From: Phocaeicola plebeius
Lineage (GTDB): Bacteria; Bacteroidota; Bacteroidia; Bacteroidales; Bacteroidaceae
Reading direction: 5' to 3'
Assembly: GCF_003437535.1 (NCBI RefSeq)
Contig: NZ_QSQT01000022.1
Span: 1-64,000 of the forward strand
Length of the DNA stretch: 64,000 nt
The translations under genes were made by a program, and so were the position numbers. This document shows positions 13,189-22,936 of this stretch, in pieces. Numbering within the stretch: the first letter of the stretch is position 1; every line of letters starts with the position of its first letter. The notes beneath the pieces are model-generated. The model had not been told where the DNA came from. It ran no database searches and was given only the letters and a program-made list of their open reading frames with translations.

Positions 13189-13211
13189 TTACCAATCAAT
13201 TCTTATGCTCC

Positions 13212-14147
13212 ATGAAAAATCGTATTGCAGAGCTCGATTACTTGAAATCCATTTTTATTTTATTGATGATTGTGTTTCATCTTGTATATATCGGTGACAA
13301 ATATCCATACGCTAAAGCTTTGGTTTATACTTTCCACATGCCTGCTTTCTTGGTCATTTCCGGTTATGTCATGAATATAGCTAAAGGAATACGTCCGTTT
13401 CTGCGTACAATGTGGTGGATTTTTATTCCATACGCTGTGATGGAAACAGGTTATGTCATCATGTCTGCTATTCTGCCGGTTCGTGAATCAGTGGAGCATC
13501 TAAGTGTTCCTCTATGGCTGGATAAATTGTTCTTACATCCTTTGGGACCCTATTGGTATCTTCATACGTTGATGCTGTGTGGACTTGTTTATTTATTGGT
13601 GGACAAATTGGCTGGAAAGTGGAGTAATACCGTTTCCGTCTTAATTATACTGGCCTTATGCTATGCCGTATTGTCAGCTTGTGGAATACTTTCTTTAATA
13701 AATGCGCTTTACTTTACAGCAGGAGTGGCTTTGAGACGGAGATCGATAAATTTCCGTACTTTCTTTTCAGCTTCATTTTGGGCTTTGTTGCCTGTAATAT
13801 GGCTGGCTGCTGATGAGACAAACCTGAATAAATCAACTCTTTCAGGGGCTGCTCTGACTTATCTGATGATTAGTTTTCTGTTGGCTGTATATCGCTATTT
13901 ACCCGATTATCTGAAAAAAGGATTGGGTTACATAGGCTCTCATACCTTTGTGCTGTTAGTATTTTCTCCGGTATTTACAATGGCAGTGAAGCCTTTGGTG
14001 CCTGTATTGGCTTTTGAACCTACCGGGATGCTCTTTTTATGTGTGTCCTTATGTTTCTGTGTAATTGGTTCGTTTGCTATAGCCTGGGGGATGGATAAGC
14101 TGAATTTGTCCCGTTTCTTCTGGGGAAAAGCCCGCATGCTTTCGTAG
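13212..14147 (+). CDS. membrane acyltransferase (acyltransferase 3 family)
   Basis: A 311-residue polytopic membrane protein of the acyltransferase 3 (OafA/NodX-like) family, which transfers acyl groups to cell-surface sugars or other extracytoplasmic targets. The family opening is seen in RIAELDYLKSIFILLMIVFH, with the conserved membrane histidine, and FHMPAFLVISGYV follows. About nine to ten hydrophobic segments cover the rest. I start at ATG 13212 (MKNRIAELDYL), because the longer frame begins inside the tRNA-Leu terminator. It stands alone, and the acceptor molecule cannot be told from context. Confidence 0.82.
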   Translation: MKNRIAELDYLKSIFILLMIVFHLVYIGDKYPYAKALVYTFHMPAFLVISGYVMNIAKGIRPFLRTMWWIFIPYAVMETGYVIMSAILPVRESVEHLSVPLWLDKLFLHPLGPYWYLHTLMLCGLVYLLVDKLAGKWSNTVSVLIILALCYAVLSACGILSLINALYFTAGVALRRRSINFRTFFSASFWALLPVIWLAADETNLNKSTLSGAALTYLMISFLLAVYRYLPDYLKKGLGYIGSHTFVLLVFSPVFTMAVKPLVPVLAFEPTGMLFLCVSLCFCVIGSFAIAWGMDKLNLSRFFWGKARMLS

Positions 14148-14268
14148 ATAGACTTGGTCTGGTGACATCTTGTCAGTTCGCTGGAAAAAATGTGGCAGGA
14201 ACTTATCTGGCATCTTTTTTGTGGTTTACTTCATAGATATTGAATTACTTACTTAAACACATAGAACT

Positions 14269-14754
14269 ATGATTTCAGAAAAATTGCAAAATGCCATCAA
14301 CGAGCAGATTACTGCGGAAATGTGGTCTTCTAACTTGTATTTGTCCATGTCTTTCTACTTGCAGAAAGAAGGTTTCGACGGTTTTGCTTCATGGATGCGT
14401 AAACAGTCACAAGAAGAATTGCAGCATGCTTATGATTTAGCTGATTATTTGGTTAAACGCGGTGGTGCAGCTAAAGTGGATAAAATTGATGTCGTTCCAC
14501 AAGGATGGGGCAGCGTACAGGAAGTATTTGAACATGTTTACAAGCACGAATGTCATGTATCCAGCTTGATTGACGAGTTGGTAAATGTTGCTTCTGAAGT
14601 AAAAGACAAAGCTTCACAGGATTTCTTGTGGGGATATGTTCGTGAACAGGTGGAAGAAGAAGCTACAGCACAGAACATTGTAGAGAAACTTAGAAAATGT
14701 GGCGACGCAGCTGGCATTCTGTATTTGGATGACAAACTGGGACAACGTAAATAA
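14269..14754 (+). CDS. ftnA: ferritin (non-heme iron storage)
   Basis: A 161-residue bacterial ferritin that oxidises Fe(II) and stores it in a 24-subunit shell. The ferroxidase ligands fit the E. coli FtnA pattern: Glu17, Tyr24, Glu49 and His52 (EELQH), Glu93 and Gln126 (REQVEEE). No heme-ligand feature of bacterioferritin was seen. The gene is monocistronic: a terminator follows at 14778 and no consensus promoter was identified in the 120 bp upstream. In Bacteroides such a ferritin is known to respond to iron and oxygen, but no regulator site is visible here. Confidence 0.95.
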   Translation: MISEKLQNAINEQITAEMWSSNLYLSMSFYLQKEGFDGFASWMRKQSQEELQHAYDLADYLVKRGGAAKVDKIDVVPQGWGSVQEVFEHVYKHECHVSSLIDELVNVASEVKDKASQDFLWGYVREQVEEEATAQNIVEKLRKCGDAAGILYLDDKLGQRK

Positions 14755-14777
14755 ACCACGTTTTTCATGAAATATTG

Positions 14778-14825
14778 ATCCTGGATGGAAGCGGAATGAT
14801 TTCTGCATCCATTCAGGATATTTTG
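14778..14825 (+). terminator. hairpin after ferritin
   Basis: ATCCTGGATGGA (14778-14789) pairs with TCCATTCAGGAT (14808-14819), with one G-U pair, then ATTTTG. A good stem but a short T run. Confidence 0.65.
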
Positions 14826-14868
14826 TATCATAATTACACTATCCTTTTTGTTTTTCCACTATAAATTT

Positions 14869-14876
14869 TATCTTTG
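14869..14876 (+). promoter_or_regulatory. -7 box before the methyltransferase-like gene
   Basis: TATCTTTG at 14869-14876 has a TTTG at 14847-14850, an 18-bp spacer that is slightly short. It places the transcription start after 14880 and so rules out the longer reading frame beginning at 14848. Confidence 0.6.
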
Positions 14877-14910
14877 TCCCCCGTTATCAACCAATATTAG
14901 CGTCCGAAAA

Positions 14911-15591
14911 ATGGGGGATTTTATATTAAGAGGGTGGAACTGGTGTCGTCGTTTCCGGCATCGTTGCGGATACGGAGTACATTCTCCTTCCGATTTCTTT
15001 TTTATTACGTTTGTCATTTACGAACGTTTACCATTCTATGCCTATGCACCATTGCATCATCTGAGACGTGTGGTGGCTTTTTTGCCTCATTATCGGGAAA
15101 AGGTCGATAAGTTCTTGTTCCGTCTGATTAATCATCTCCGGCCTTCTGTAGTGTGGGAAGTGGGAACTGGCAGCGGAATAAGTACCCGCTATATGGCCGA
15201 AGCCAATACAGGCATGCAGGTTTATACGTTCTCAGAACAATCGGAAGATGCAGTGAAACGGATTCTCTCCGGTAAATCTTCTATTGATTACCTGACCGGA
15301 AACTGTGAAGCAGATATGGATAGGCTACTCAAGGAGGGTGTAAAGCCGGAAGTGGTACATATCGCCCATACTCCAGCGTATAAGGAGATGTTTGAACGAC
15401 TGATTCCACTGGCCGATAAACATACTTGTTTCATCATCGGTAATCCTTATGCTACTCCAGAGAAGAAAAGATGGTGGAAGGAAGTTATAGCAGATCCTCG
15501 TACGGGAATCACATTTGACCTTTATGATGTCGGACTGGTATTTTTTGATAAAGAGCGTGTAAAGGAGCATCGTATTGTGAACTTTCTTTGA
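14911..15591 (+). CDS. class I SAM-methyltransferase-like protein, function unknown
   Basis: A 226-residue protein with a Rossmann-like core. The segment VVWEVGTGSGISTRYMAE (near residue 88) resembles motif I (GxGxG) of class I methyltransferases. The amino-terminal RHRCGYGVHSPSDFFF is strongly basic and aromatic, and I recall it as a conserved feature of a Bacteroidetes hypothetical family. The start at 14911 is set by a -7 box at 14869-14876. It lies 18 bp upstream of the cobalamin adenosyltransferase and is probably cotranscribed. The substrate is unknown and activity is not shown. Confidence 0.7.
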   Translation: MGDFILRGWNWCRRFRHRCGYGVHSPSDFFFITFVIYERLPFYAYAPLHHLRRVVAFLPHYREKVDKFLFRLINHLRPSVVWEVGTGSGISTRYMAEANTGMQVYTFSEQSEDAVKRILSGKSSIDYLTGNCEADMDRLLKEGVKPEVVHIAHTPAYKEMFERLIPLADKHTCFIIGNPYATPEKKRWWKEVIADPRTGITFDLYDVGLVFFDKERVKEHRIVNFL

Positions 15592-15609
15592 CTTTAAGAC
15601 CTTAAATAT

Positions 15610-16179
15610 ATGAAAATGACCAAGATTTATACCAAGACAGGTGATAAAGGTACCACCTCACTGGTAGGAGGAGTACGTGTTTCAAAAGCAGATATACGTC
15701 TGGATGCATACGGAACCATAGACGAACTGAATTCTTTTATCGGGTTGTTAATTTCGGTGATGAAGGATGCAGAGCATGAAGAGTTGTTGCGCTTTGTGCA
15801 GCATAAACTGTTTTCATTGGGTTCTTATTTGGCTACCGACTTGGAAAAGACTACTTTCCCGGTAGAGAGTCATATCTCAGTAGAGAATGTGCAGCGTCTG
15901 GAACAGGCTATCGATGAGATAAACGCTTCTTTACCGTCGCTTGCAGGTTTTATCCTTCCGGGAGGGAGTTATCCGGCTTCCGTTTGTCATGTCTGTCGTA
16001 CGGTCTGTCGTCGGGCAGAACGTCGGATTCAGGCCTTGGAAGAAAGTCTTTCCTATGAATTGGAGGAGCAGGCAAAGTGTTTTGTGAACCGATTGTCTGA
16101 TTATCTGTTCGTTTTGTCACGCCGGTTAAACAATTTAACAGACGAAAGCGAAATTTATTGGGATAAGCGTTGCGAGTGA
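15610..16179 (+). CDS. PduO-type ATP:cob(I)alamin adenosyltransferase
   Basis: A 189-residue enzyme that transfers adenosyl from ATP to cob(I)alamin to make adenosylcobalamin, the cofactor of enzymes such as methylmalonyl-CoA mutase. PduO-type motifs are present: IYTKTGDKGTTSL at the amino end (ATP binding), YGTIDELNSFIG, FILPGG, and CRTVCRRAERR in the carboxyl helix. The start can be Met1 or Met3. The upstream neighbour, 18 bp away, is the methyltransferase-like gene. No cobalamin riboswitch was recognised upstream. Confidence 0.93.
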   Translation: MKMTKIYTKTGDKGTTSLVGGVRVSKADIRLDAYGTIDELNSFIGLLISVMKDAEHEELLRFVQHKLFSLGSYLATDLEKTTFPVESHISVENVQRLEQAIDEINASLPSLAGFILPGGSYPASVCHVCRTVCRRAERRIQALEESLSYELEEQAKCFVNRLSDYLFVLSRRLNNLTDESEIYWDKRCE

Positions 16180-16241
16180 AAGAATTTGTTATATTTTTGC
16201 GAATCAATATAAAGAAGTAAAACTGTTTAAAATTATATACT

Positions 16242-16463
16242 ATGTATTGGACATTGGAATTGGCCTCAAAGCTGGAAGATGCTCCTTGGCCAGCAACTAA
16301 AGACGAGTTAATTGACTATGCAATGCGTTCAGGTGCTCCACTGGAAGTAATCGAAAACTTGCAGGAAATGGAAGACGAAGGAGAAATTTATGAAAGTATA
16401 GAAGATATCTGGCCTGATTATCCGAGTAAAGAAGATTTTTTCTTCAACGAGGAAGAATATTAA
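16242..16463 (+). CDS. DUF2795 domain protein
   Basis: A 73-residue acidic protein with a DUF2795-like fold signature: WPATKDELIDYAMRSGAP, followed by VIENLQEMEDEGEIYESIEDIWPDYP. Its function is unknown. A TATTTTTG -7 box lies at 16192-16199 without a good -33 element, and a hairpin terminator follows at 16495. The gene is thus an independent small unit. Confidence 0.85.
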   Translation: MYWTLELASKLEDAPWPATKDELIDYAMRSGAPLEVIENLQEMEDEGEIYESIEDIWPDYPSKEDFFFNEEEY

Positions 16464-16494
16464 TAGCCGTCAGGGCAGATTAAAAGATTAAATC

Positions 16495-16533
16495 TCAGCG
16501 GGATGAACAAAGTATATTTGTTTGTCCCGCTGA
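16495..16533 (+). terminator. terminator after the DUF2795 gene
   Basis: CAGCGGGA (16496-16503) pairs with TCCCGCTG (16525-16532), with inner AACAAA/TTTGTT pairing. The downstream T run is weak. Confidence 0.65.
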
Positions 16534-16609
16534 TGTTTTATAGTATTCCATCGGACTTTCGCAATAAAAGTTATAAACGCGCGTTTCTCTCAACTTGTTT
16601 GATTCAAAA

Positions 16610-16640
16610 TTTGTTCTTATTACAAAATGCACTATTTTTG
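16610..16640 (+). promoter_or_regulatory. promoter of the thioredoxin lipoprotein
   Basis: TTTG (16610-16613), a 19-bp spacer and TATTTTTG (16633-16640), 41 bp before the ATG. Confidence 0.65.
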
Positions 16641-16681
16641 TGCACAAAGAAAAGAATTGATAACCCGTTATTTTGTGAATT

Positions 16682-17158
16682 ATGAAAAGATTGCTGTTGA
16701 TGGCGCTGGCTGCTGCCATGCTGACTCCGGCTTGTGGAAATAATGCTGGTAAAGAAACCAAGGCGGAAGTACAGGAGAGTGCAGCTGTACAAGCCAATGT
16801 TACTCATCTGACTAAAGCTGATTTCTTGGCTAAGGTATATAATTATGAGAAGAATCCGAAGGAATGGAAATACGAAGGTGGTAAACCGGCCATTGTGGAT
16901 TTCTATGCCACTTGGTGTGGTCCATGTAAGGCTATCGCCCCGGTATTAGAGAAACTGGCTGCGGAATACAAAGGAAAGATTGTGGTTTATAAGATTGATA
17001 CAGATAAGGAACCTGAGTTGTCGGCAGCTTTTGGTATACGCAGTATTCCGACCCTTCTGTTCATTCCGGCAAAGGGAACTCCTCAGGTGGCGCAAGGGGC
17101 TTTGCCTGAAGAGGCTTTGAGAAAGACCATTGACGAATTTTTATTGGGAAAGAAGTAA
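16682..17158 (+). CDS. thioredoxin-fold lipoprotein
   Basis: A 158-residue secreted thioredoxin. A lipoprotein-type signal (MKRLLLMALAAAMLTPAC) ends at Cys18, followed by a polar linker and a thioredoxin domain from about residue 40. The redox motif is WCGPC (Cys79 and Cys82), and the cis-proline is in SIPTLLF. It is likely an outer-membrane-anchored, periplasm-facing thiol-disulfide protein that acts on envelope proteins. Its partners are unknown, since no other redox gene lies nearby. It has its own promoter and terminator. Confidence 0.9.
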   Translation: MKRLLLMALAAAMLTPACGNNAGKETKAEVQESAAVQANVTHLTKADFLAKVYNYEKNPKEWKYEGGKPAIVDFYATWCGPCKAIAPVLEKLAAEYKGKIVVYKIDTDKEPELSAAFGIRSIPTLLFIPAKGTPQVAQGALPEEALRKTIDEFLLGKK

Positions 17159-17183
17159 ATTTTTGATAAGAAAAAAATGAGGA

Positions 17184-17212
17184 GGGCCTGAAGTTGTTGG
17201 AATTTCAGGCCC
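17184..17212. terminator. bidirectional terminator between thioredoxin and malQ
   Basis: GGGCCTGAA (17184-17192) pairs with TTCAGGCCC (17204-17212). The minus-strand side is followed by seven T, the plus-strand side only by TTATTG. It separates two convergent genes. Confidence 0.75.
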
Positions 17213-17225
17213 TTATTGTATATTT

Positions 17226-19904
17226 TTATCTACGGTTGCTGTCTTCAATCAATTCACGGATTGTCTGGTTCAGTTCCTTTTCTTTCAGAAGTTGCTCCAG
17301 TGTGAGGTGCATTCTCCATCGCCAGTAATGCCGTGGATGGGCCGGTATGTTAATTCGCTCTCCTTCTATATCCGGATTGCGTAACTGCTCGTTGATGCTC
17401 ATCCAGTCCTGCCATGCCAAAATGCAGAGCAGTGAAGGGCTTTTCAGGTGATGGAATACGATGTCCTTACAGAGCCATCCGGGAGCATGTACAGGAATCT
17501 CTCCCTGATGGTGCATTTCCTGATGGTAGAAGCGCTCTGTGAGGACTGGGTCTTCTTCCCACCATCCGCGGAAAGTGGACATGTCGTGCGTACCGATGGT
17601 GCATACCGACAAGAACGGATAGTTTTCAGGGTGTCCGAAGTCTTCGTACATTTGTTTGGGCATGCGTTGGATTTCAAGCGAGAGTATCTGCAACTGTCTC
17701 ATTACCCAGGGCACACACTCCGGAACCATGCCTAAATCCTCTCCACATACTAACATAGGAGTGGACTGGGTGAGCACCGGAAGCTTTTTCATGGCTTCCT
17801 GATACCAGAATTCGTTGTGGCGCTGGTAGTAGTAATGATTGTACAGGTGATTGAAGGCTCCCTGTTGCTTCCAGTTCAGCTGCTGGAATACGGAATCATT
17901 CTGTACGGCAATTCTGGGATGGAGTTTCTCGGTGTCGTGGTGGTCTGTGACGAACAGCACGTTGCTGATCAGGGAATAAAGTCCTTCTTTTAGTTTCAGA
18001 CTATCCTCGTCTTCTTTTCCATTGAAATAAGCTTCCACCTTTCGCTGGGTATCAAACTCCGGCAGTAATGCGTAGCCTCCTTTTCCGTTGGGCGTGATAA
18101 AATGTTGCCGTACGTACTCACTTTGTGCGCCGAAGACTTCTTCCAGCACCTTGTCGTTGATAAACGGCTGTGTCATGAAGTCCCGGTCCAGATTCAGACC
18201 AAAGCTTCTGATTTCATCCATGCTCAGGGGAAGGGAAGGGGAGAACTGTCCGAGCAGACCGTGTACCGAATGGTCGGGAATTTCCCAGATGCGGAAAAAT
18301 CCTAAGATATGGTCGATGCGGTAGGCCGTAAAGTATTCTGCCATCTTGGAGAAACGGCGGCGCCACCAGCGGTAATTGTCTTTTTCCATTACTTCCCAAT
18401 TATAGGTTGGGAATCCCCAGTTTTGTCCGTTGACAGAGAACGCATCGGGAGGAGCACCTGCCTGACCGTTGAGATGGAAATAATGGGGTTCTACCCAGGC
18501 TTCTACGCTGGAACGGCTGATACCGATGGGAATGTCGCCTTTCAGCAGAATGCCTTTTGCTCTGGCATACGTACTAACGGCGAGTAGCTGCACGTGCAAC
18601 TGGTATTGCAGGTAATAGTAGAAGGCGATTTTGGTATAGGCTTTGTTTCCGGGTGTACACAGTCTGGCTATTTCATCGGCATCGTAAGTAGAATATTTCG
18701 GCCAGTGATTGAAATCCGGTGTGCCATACGAGTCGCGCAGGTAGCAGAAAGCAGCATAAGGCTGAAGCCATTCCTCATTATGCTGGAAGAAGTTCAGGAA
18801 ATCTTCCGAGGCAAGTACTTTTTTCCCTTCCATCTGGTATACTTTTCTCAGGTAGTCCATCTTCAGCTTGTTAGCTTTCTCATAATCCATCATGGGAAGG
18901 GTATTCACTTCGATGCGTGCTTTTTCGAACGCTTCTGCGGCTTTCTTGTCCTTCAGGGCTGGGAGCTGGCGAAGGTCGATGTACATCGGGTGAAAAGCGT
19001 AGATGGAGATGCTGTTATAAGGATAAGAGTCAGTCCACGTACCACTCATAGTCGTATCATTGATGGGAAGAATCTGAATGGCTTTCTGTCCGGTCTCATC
19101 TGCCCAGTCGGCCAGTAGCTTCAGGTCGCCGAAGTCGCCTACGCCGCAACTGCCTTCCGAGCGAAGGGAGAATACGGGAATGGCGCAACCGGCTATCCGT
19201 TGCGGGGCATCGTCAAAGAACACTTCCGTTTCCATGGGCAGGTAGGTTTCTCCGCGTTGTAACGGTTGCAGAGGGAATATCCGGTTGGGGCGGGTTTCCC
19301 ATTTCTCTACGGCTCCGGTTTCTTCATGAATGGCCACGAACTTATATTCAAAAGGATATTCCAATGAGGAGGCATCCAGTGTCAGGTGCCATACGTTGGG
19401 CTGTACTTCCTTCATTCTCAGCGGGCGGCAGTACTCCCAACTACCCAGTGCTGCACAGCTTCCGATGAGGCCCAGACGCTGTCCGTGGGTACTCAGTCCG
19501 GGGCAAAGTGCGCGGAAGGTGATGCACCTGCCGGTATTGTCAGACAAGCGGGAGGGCTGTTCCGGCGTGTATGCATTGTTGAAAGCCGATGTATAGCGGT
19601 AGGCATCTTGTGGCAGATCTCTCCAACAGTCTTCTACGAGGTAGTGCTGCTGTTGCAAGTTACCCGGATAGAAAGAATGGGGGATGGCGCCAAATTCCTG
19701 GCGTACAAGGGTGCCTTGACGGCTTACGGCATAACGGTAGCAGATAGGTTCGGAAGGGTGAAAGTCGAATTCTGCCTTTCCGGTCCATTCTTCTCCGTTG
19801 CGGGTAGTCATTTCTACGGTATGTTGTATGTGATTCTGGCTGAGAAGCACGCACAGGCTTTCTCCCCAGACTGTACGGTATTGTATGCGAAAAGTAATTT
19901 TCAT
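17226..19904 (-). CDS. malQ: 4-alpha-glucanotransferase, DPE2-like (GH77 with two CBM20 domains)
   Basis: An 892-residue amylomaltase that transfers alpha-1,4-glucan segments between maltooligosaccharides in the cytoplasm. Two starch-binding CBM20-like domains (about 1-100 and 127-235) precede the GH77 catalytic domain. Active-site segments are YRIDHILGFFR with the nucleophile aspartate, LLVCGEDLGMVP with the acid/base glutamate, and TIGTHDMSTFRGWW with the third acid. This layout resembles plant DPE2 rather than the 500-700-residue E. coli MalQ. There is no signal peptide. The promoter lies directly after the gyrB terminator. Confidence 0.95.
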   Translation of the reverse strand: MKITFRIQYRTVWGESLCVLLSQNHIQHTVEMTTRNGEEWTGKAEFDFHPSEPICYRYAVSRQGTLVRQEFGAIPHSFYPGNLQQQHYLVEDCWRDLPQDAYRYTSAFNNAYTPEQPSRLSDNTGRCITFRALCPGLSTHGQRLGLIGSCAALGSWEYCRPLRMKEVQPNVWHLTLDASSLEYPFEYKFVAIHEETGAVEKWETRPNRIFPLQPLQRGETYLPMETEVFFDDAPQRIAGCAIPVFSLRSEGSCGVGDFGDLKLLADWADETGQKAIQILPINDTTMSGTWTDSYPYNSISIYAFHPMYIDLRQLPALKDKKAAEAFEKARIEVNTLPMMDYEKANKLKMDYLRKVYQMEGKKVLASEDFLNFFQHNEEWLQPYAAFCYLRDSYGTPDFNHWPKYSTYDADEIARLCTPGNKAYTKIAFYYYLQYQLHVQLLAVSTYARAKGILLKGDIPIGISRSSVEAWVEPHYFHLNGQAGAPPDAFSVNGQNWGFPTYNWEVMEKDNYRWWRRRFSKMAEYFTAYRIDHILGFFRIWEIPDHSVHGLLGQFSPSLPLSMDEIRSFGLNLDRDFMTQPFINDKVLEEVFGAQSEYVRQHFITPNGKGGYALLPEFDTQRKVEAYFNGKEDEDSLKLKEGLYSLISNVLFVTDHHDTEKLHPRIAVQNDSVFQQLNWKQQGAFNHLYNHYYYQRHNEFWYQEAMKKLPVLTQSTPMLVCGEDLGMVPECVPWVMRQLQILSLEIQRMPKQMYEDFGHPENYPFLSVCTIGTHDMSTFRGWWEEDPVLTERFYHQEMHHQGEIPVHAPGWLCKDIVFHHLKSPSLLCILAWQDWMSINEQLRNPDIEGERINIPAHPRHYWRWRMHLTLEQLLKEKELNQTIRELIEDSNRR

Positions 19905-19938
19905 ATCTTATGTATTAGTTGTGGCTCATAGTTTTGTC

Positions 19939-19970
19939 CAAAAATAATGAATCTCATGGATTCATGCAAA
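19939..19970 (-). promoter_or_regulatory. malQ promoter
   Basis: On the minus strand, TTTG (19970-19967), a 20-bp spacer and TATTTTTG (19946-19939). It lies 34 bp before the malQ start, and its -33 box touches the T tract of the gyrB terminator. Confidence 0.75.
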
Positions 19971-20008
19971 TAAAAAACCTCCGGATGTCCTTTCGGCTTC
20001 CGGAGGTT
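19971..20008 (-). terminator. gyrB terminator
   Basis: AACCTCCGGA (19976-19985) pairs with TCCGGAGGTT (19999-20008), giving a 10-bp GC-rich stem followed by T's on the minus strand. Confidence 0.92.
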
Positions 20009-20061
20009 CCCTCGTGTAAGATGTGAGGATGGATTTAATAATAATGAATTAAAAAATGAGA

Positions 20062-22086
<2,025 letters not shown>

Positions 22087-22132
22087 TCAGCACTCTAAAA
22101 ATCGTGAAAAAGACATGAACCGAGTCTATACG

Positions 22133-22162
22133 ACAAAAGGCTAGATGTAATCATCCAGCCTT
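22133..22162 (-). terminator. rpsT terminator
   Basis: AAGGCTGGATG and CATCTAGCCTT (minus strand, 22162-22137) form an 11-bp stem with a 4-nt loop and TTTTG after it. Confidence 0.85.
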
Positions 22163-22189
22163 AATATCTTTCTTGCGTCAAGCGTAGAC

Positions 22190-22444
22190 TTAAGCCAATT
22201 TGCTGATGTGAGCAGCCAGTTTAGACTTCAAGTTAGCAGCCTTGTTCGCGTGGATAATGTTGCGCTTAGCCAGCTTATCCAACATTTTCTGTACACTAGG
22301 ATACAATGCAACAGCTTCAGCTTTGTCTGTAGTTGCACGAAGTTTCTTCACTGCGTTACGCATTGTCTTAGCATAATATCTGTTGTGAAGTCTTCTTTTT
22401 TCTTCCTGTCTGATTCTTTTAATAGATGATTTGTGATTTGCCAT
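22190..22444 (-). CDS. rpsT: 30S ribosomal protein S20 (bS20)
   Basis: An 84-residue, very basic bS20 with the typical start [21 protein letters not shown] and the segment [16 protein letters not shown]. It lies 43 bp after the 3' end of tRNA-Glu. I see no promoter in that gap, so it is probably cotranscribed with the tRNA. A terminator follows at 22133-22162. Confidence 0.97.
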   Translation of the reverse strand: MANHKSSIKRIRQEEKRRLHNRYYAKTMRNAVKKLRATTDKAEAVALYPSVQKMLDKLAKRNIIHANKAANLKSKLAAHISKLA

Positions 22445-22487
22445 CTCGACTAATCTTTAATATTGTTCTTGATTTTTGTTTATTATG

Positions 22488-22559
22488 TAGCCCGTGGGGG
22501 AATCGAACCCCCCTTTCAAGAATGAAAATCTTGCGTCCTAACCGATAGACGAACGGGCC
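22488..22559 (-). tRNA. tRNA-Glu (TTC)
   Basis: A 72-nt cloverleaf on the minus strand. The acceptor GGCCCGT pairs with ACGGGCT, and the anticodon stem CAAGA/TCTTG encloses TTTTCAT with anticodon TTC. The CCA is not encoded. It heads a likely tRNA-Glu-rpsT transcript. Confidence 0.96.
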
Positions 22560-22622
22560 ATCCTTTATTTCAGGAAGAACTCCTGAATTCTCACGAGGAT
22601 ACATATCTCTCGTTTGCGGATG

Positions 22623-22653
22623 CAAAGGTAGGAAGAATTTTGAAATCTCCAAA
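22623..22653 (-). promoter_or_regulatory. tRNA-Glu (and rpsT) promoter
   Basis: On the minus strand, TTTG (22653-22650), a 19-bp spacer and TACCTTTG (22630-22623), followed by CATCCGCAAA. A small hairpin (TTCAGGA/TCCTGAA) lies in the leader before the tRNA. Confidence 0.75.
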
Positions 22654-22733
22654 ACATTCGCTCCTTTTTTTATGAAATTTGCTGTGTTTTTTTGAGTTCC
22701 CTTTCATTAAATGGAATTCCTTTTGCCGTTTTT

Positions 22734-22820
22734 TAGGTTTCTCGTGGCTGAACCTTATGTTTCCCTTCCGTAAAACTTACGGTTCCGCCTTGAGAAACGT
22801 AGGTTTCGCGGGAAGGAAAC
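22734..22820. repeat. cluster of nested inverted repeats
   Basis: In a gene-free stretch, GTTTCCCTTCC (22759-22769) faces GGAAGGAAAC (22811-22820). Between and beside them are AGGTT/AACCT arms (22735-22755), CGTAA/TTACG (22770-22781) and GAAAC/GTTTC (22794-22807). The phrase TAGGTTTC followed by CTCG or GCG occurs twice. It could be a mobile intergenic repeat or a structured RNA; neither is shown. Confidence 0.55.
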
Positions 22821-22864
22821 GTAAAAAGTGCCTCGTGGTGTGAAGAAAAAGTTTACGGGTTTTG

Positions 22865-22896
22865 TTTGTTTTGTATAAGGACTTTTTCTATCTTTC
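22865..22896 (+). promoter_or_regulatory. promoter of the ACT protein-recO operon
   Basis: TTTG (22865-22868), a 20-bp spacer and TATCTTTC (22889-22896, last base off consensus), 40 bp before the ATG at 22937. Confidence 0.6.
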
Positions 22897-22936
22897 GTCC
22901 GCAAAAATGGATTTTATATTTAGGATAATTTGAAAG

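Noticed and set aside
13167..13211. Upstream TTG as start of the membrane acyltransferase
   Set aside because: It lies inside the tRNA-Leu terminator hairpin; the ATG at 13212 gives the conserved family opening.
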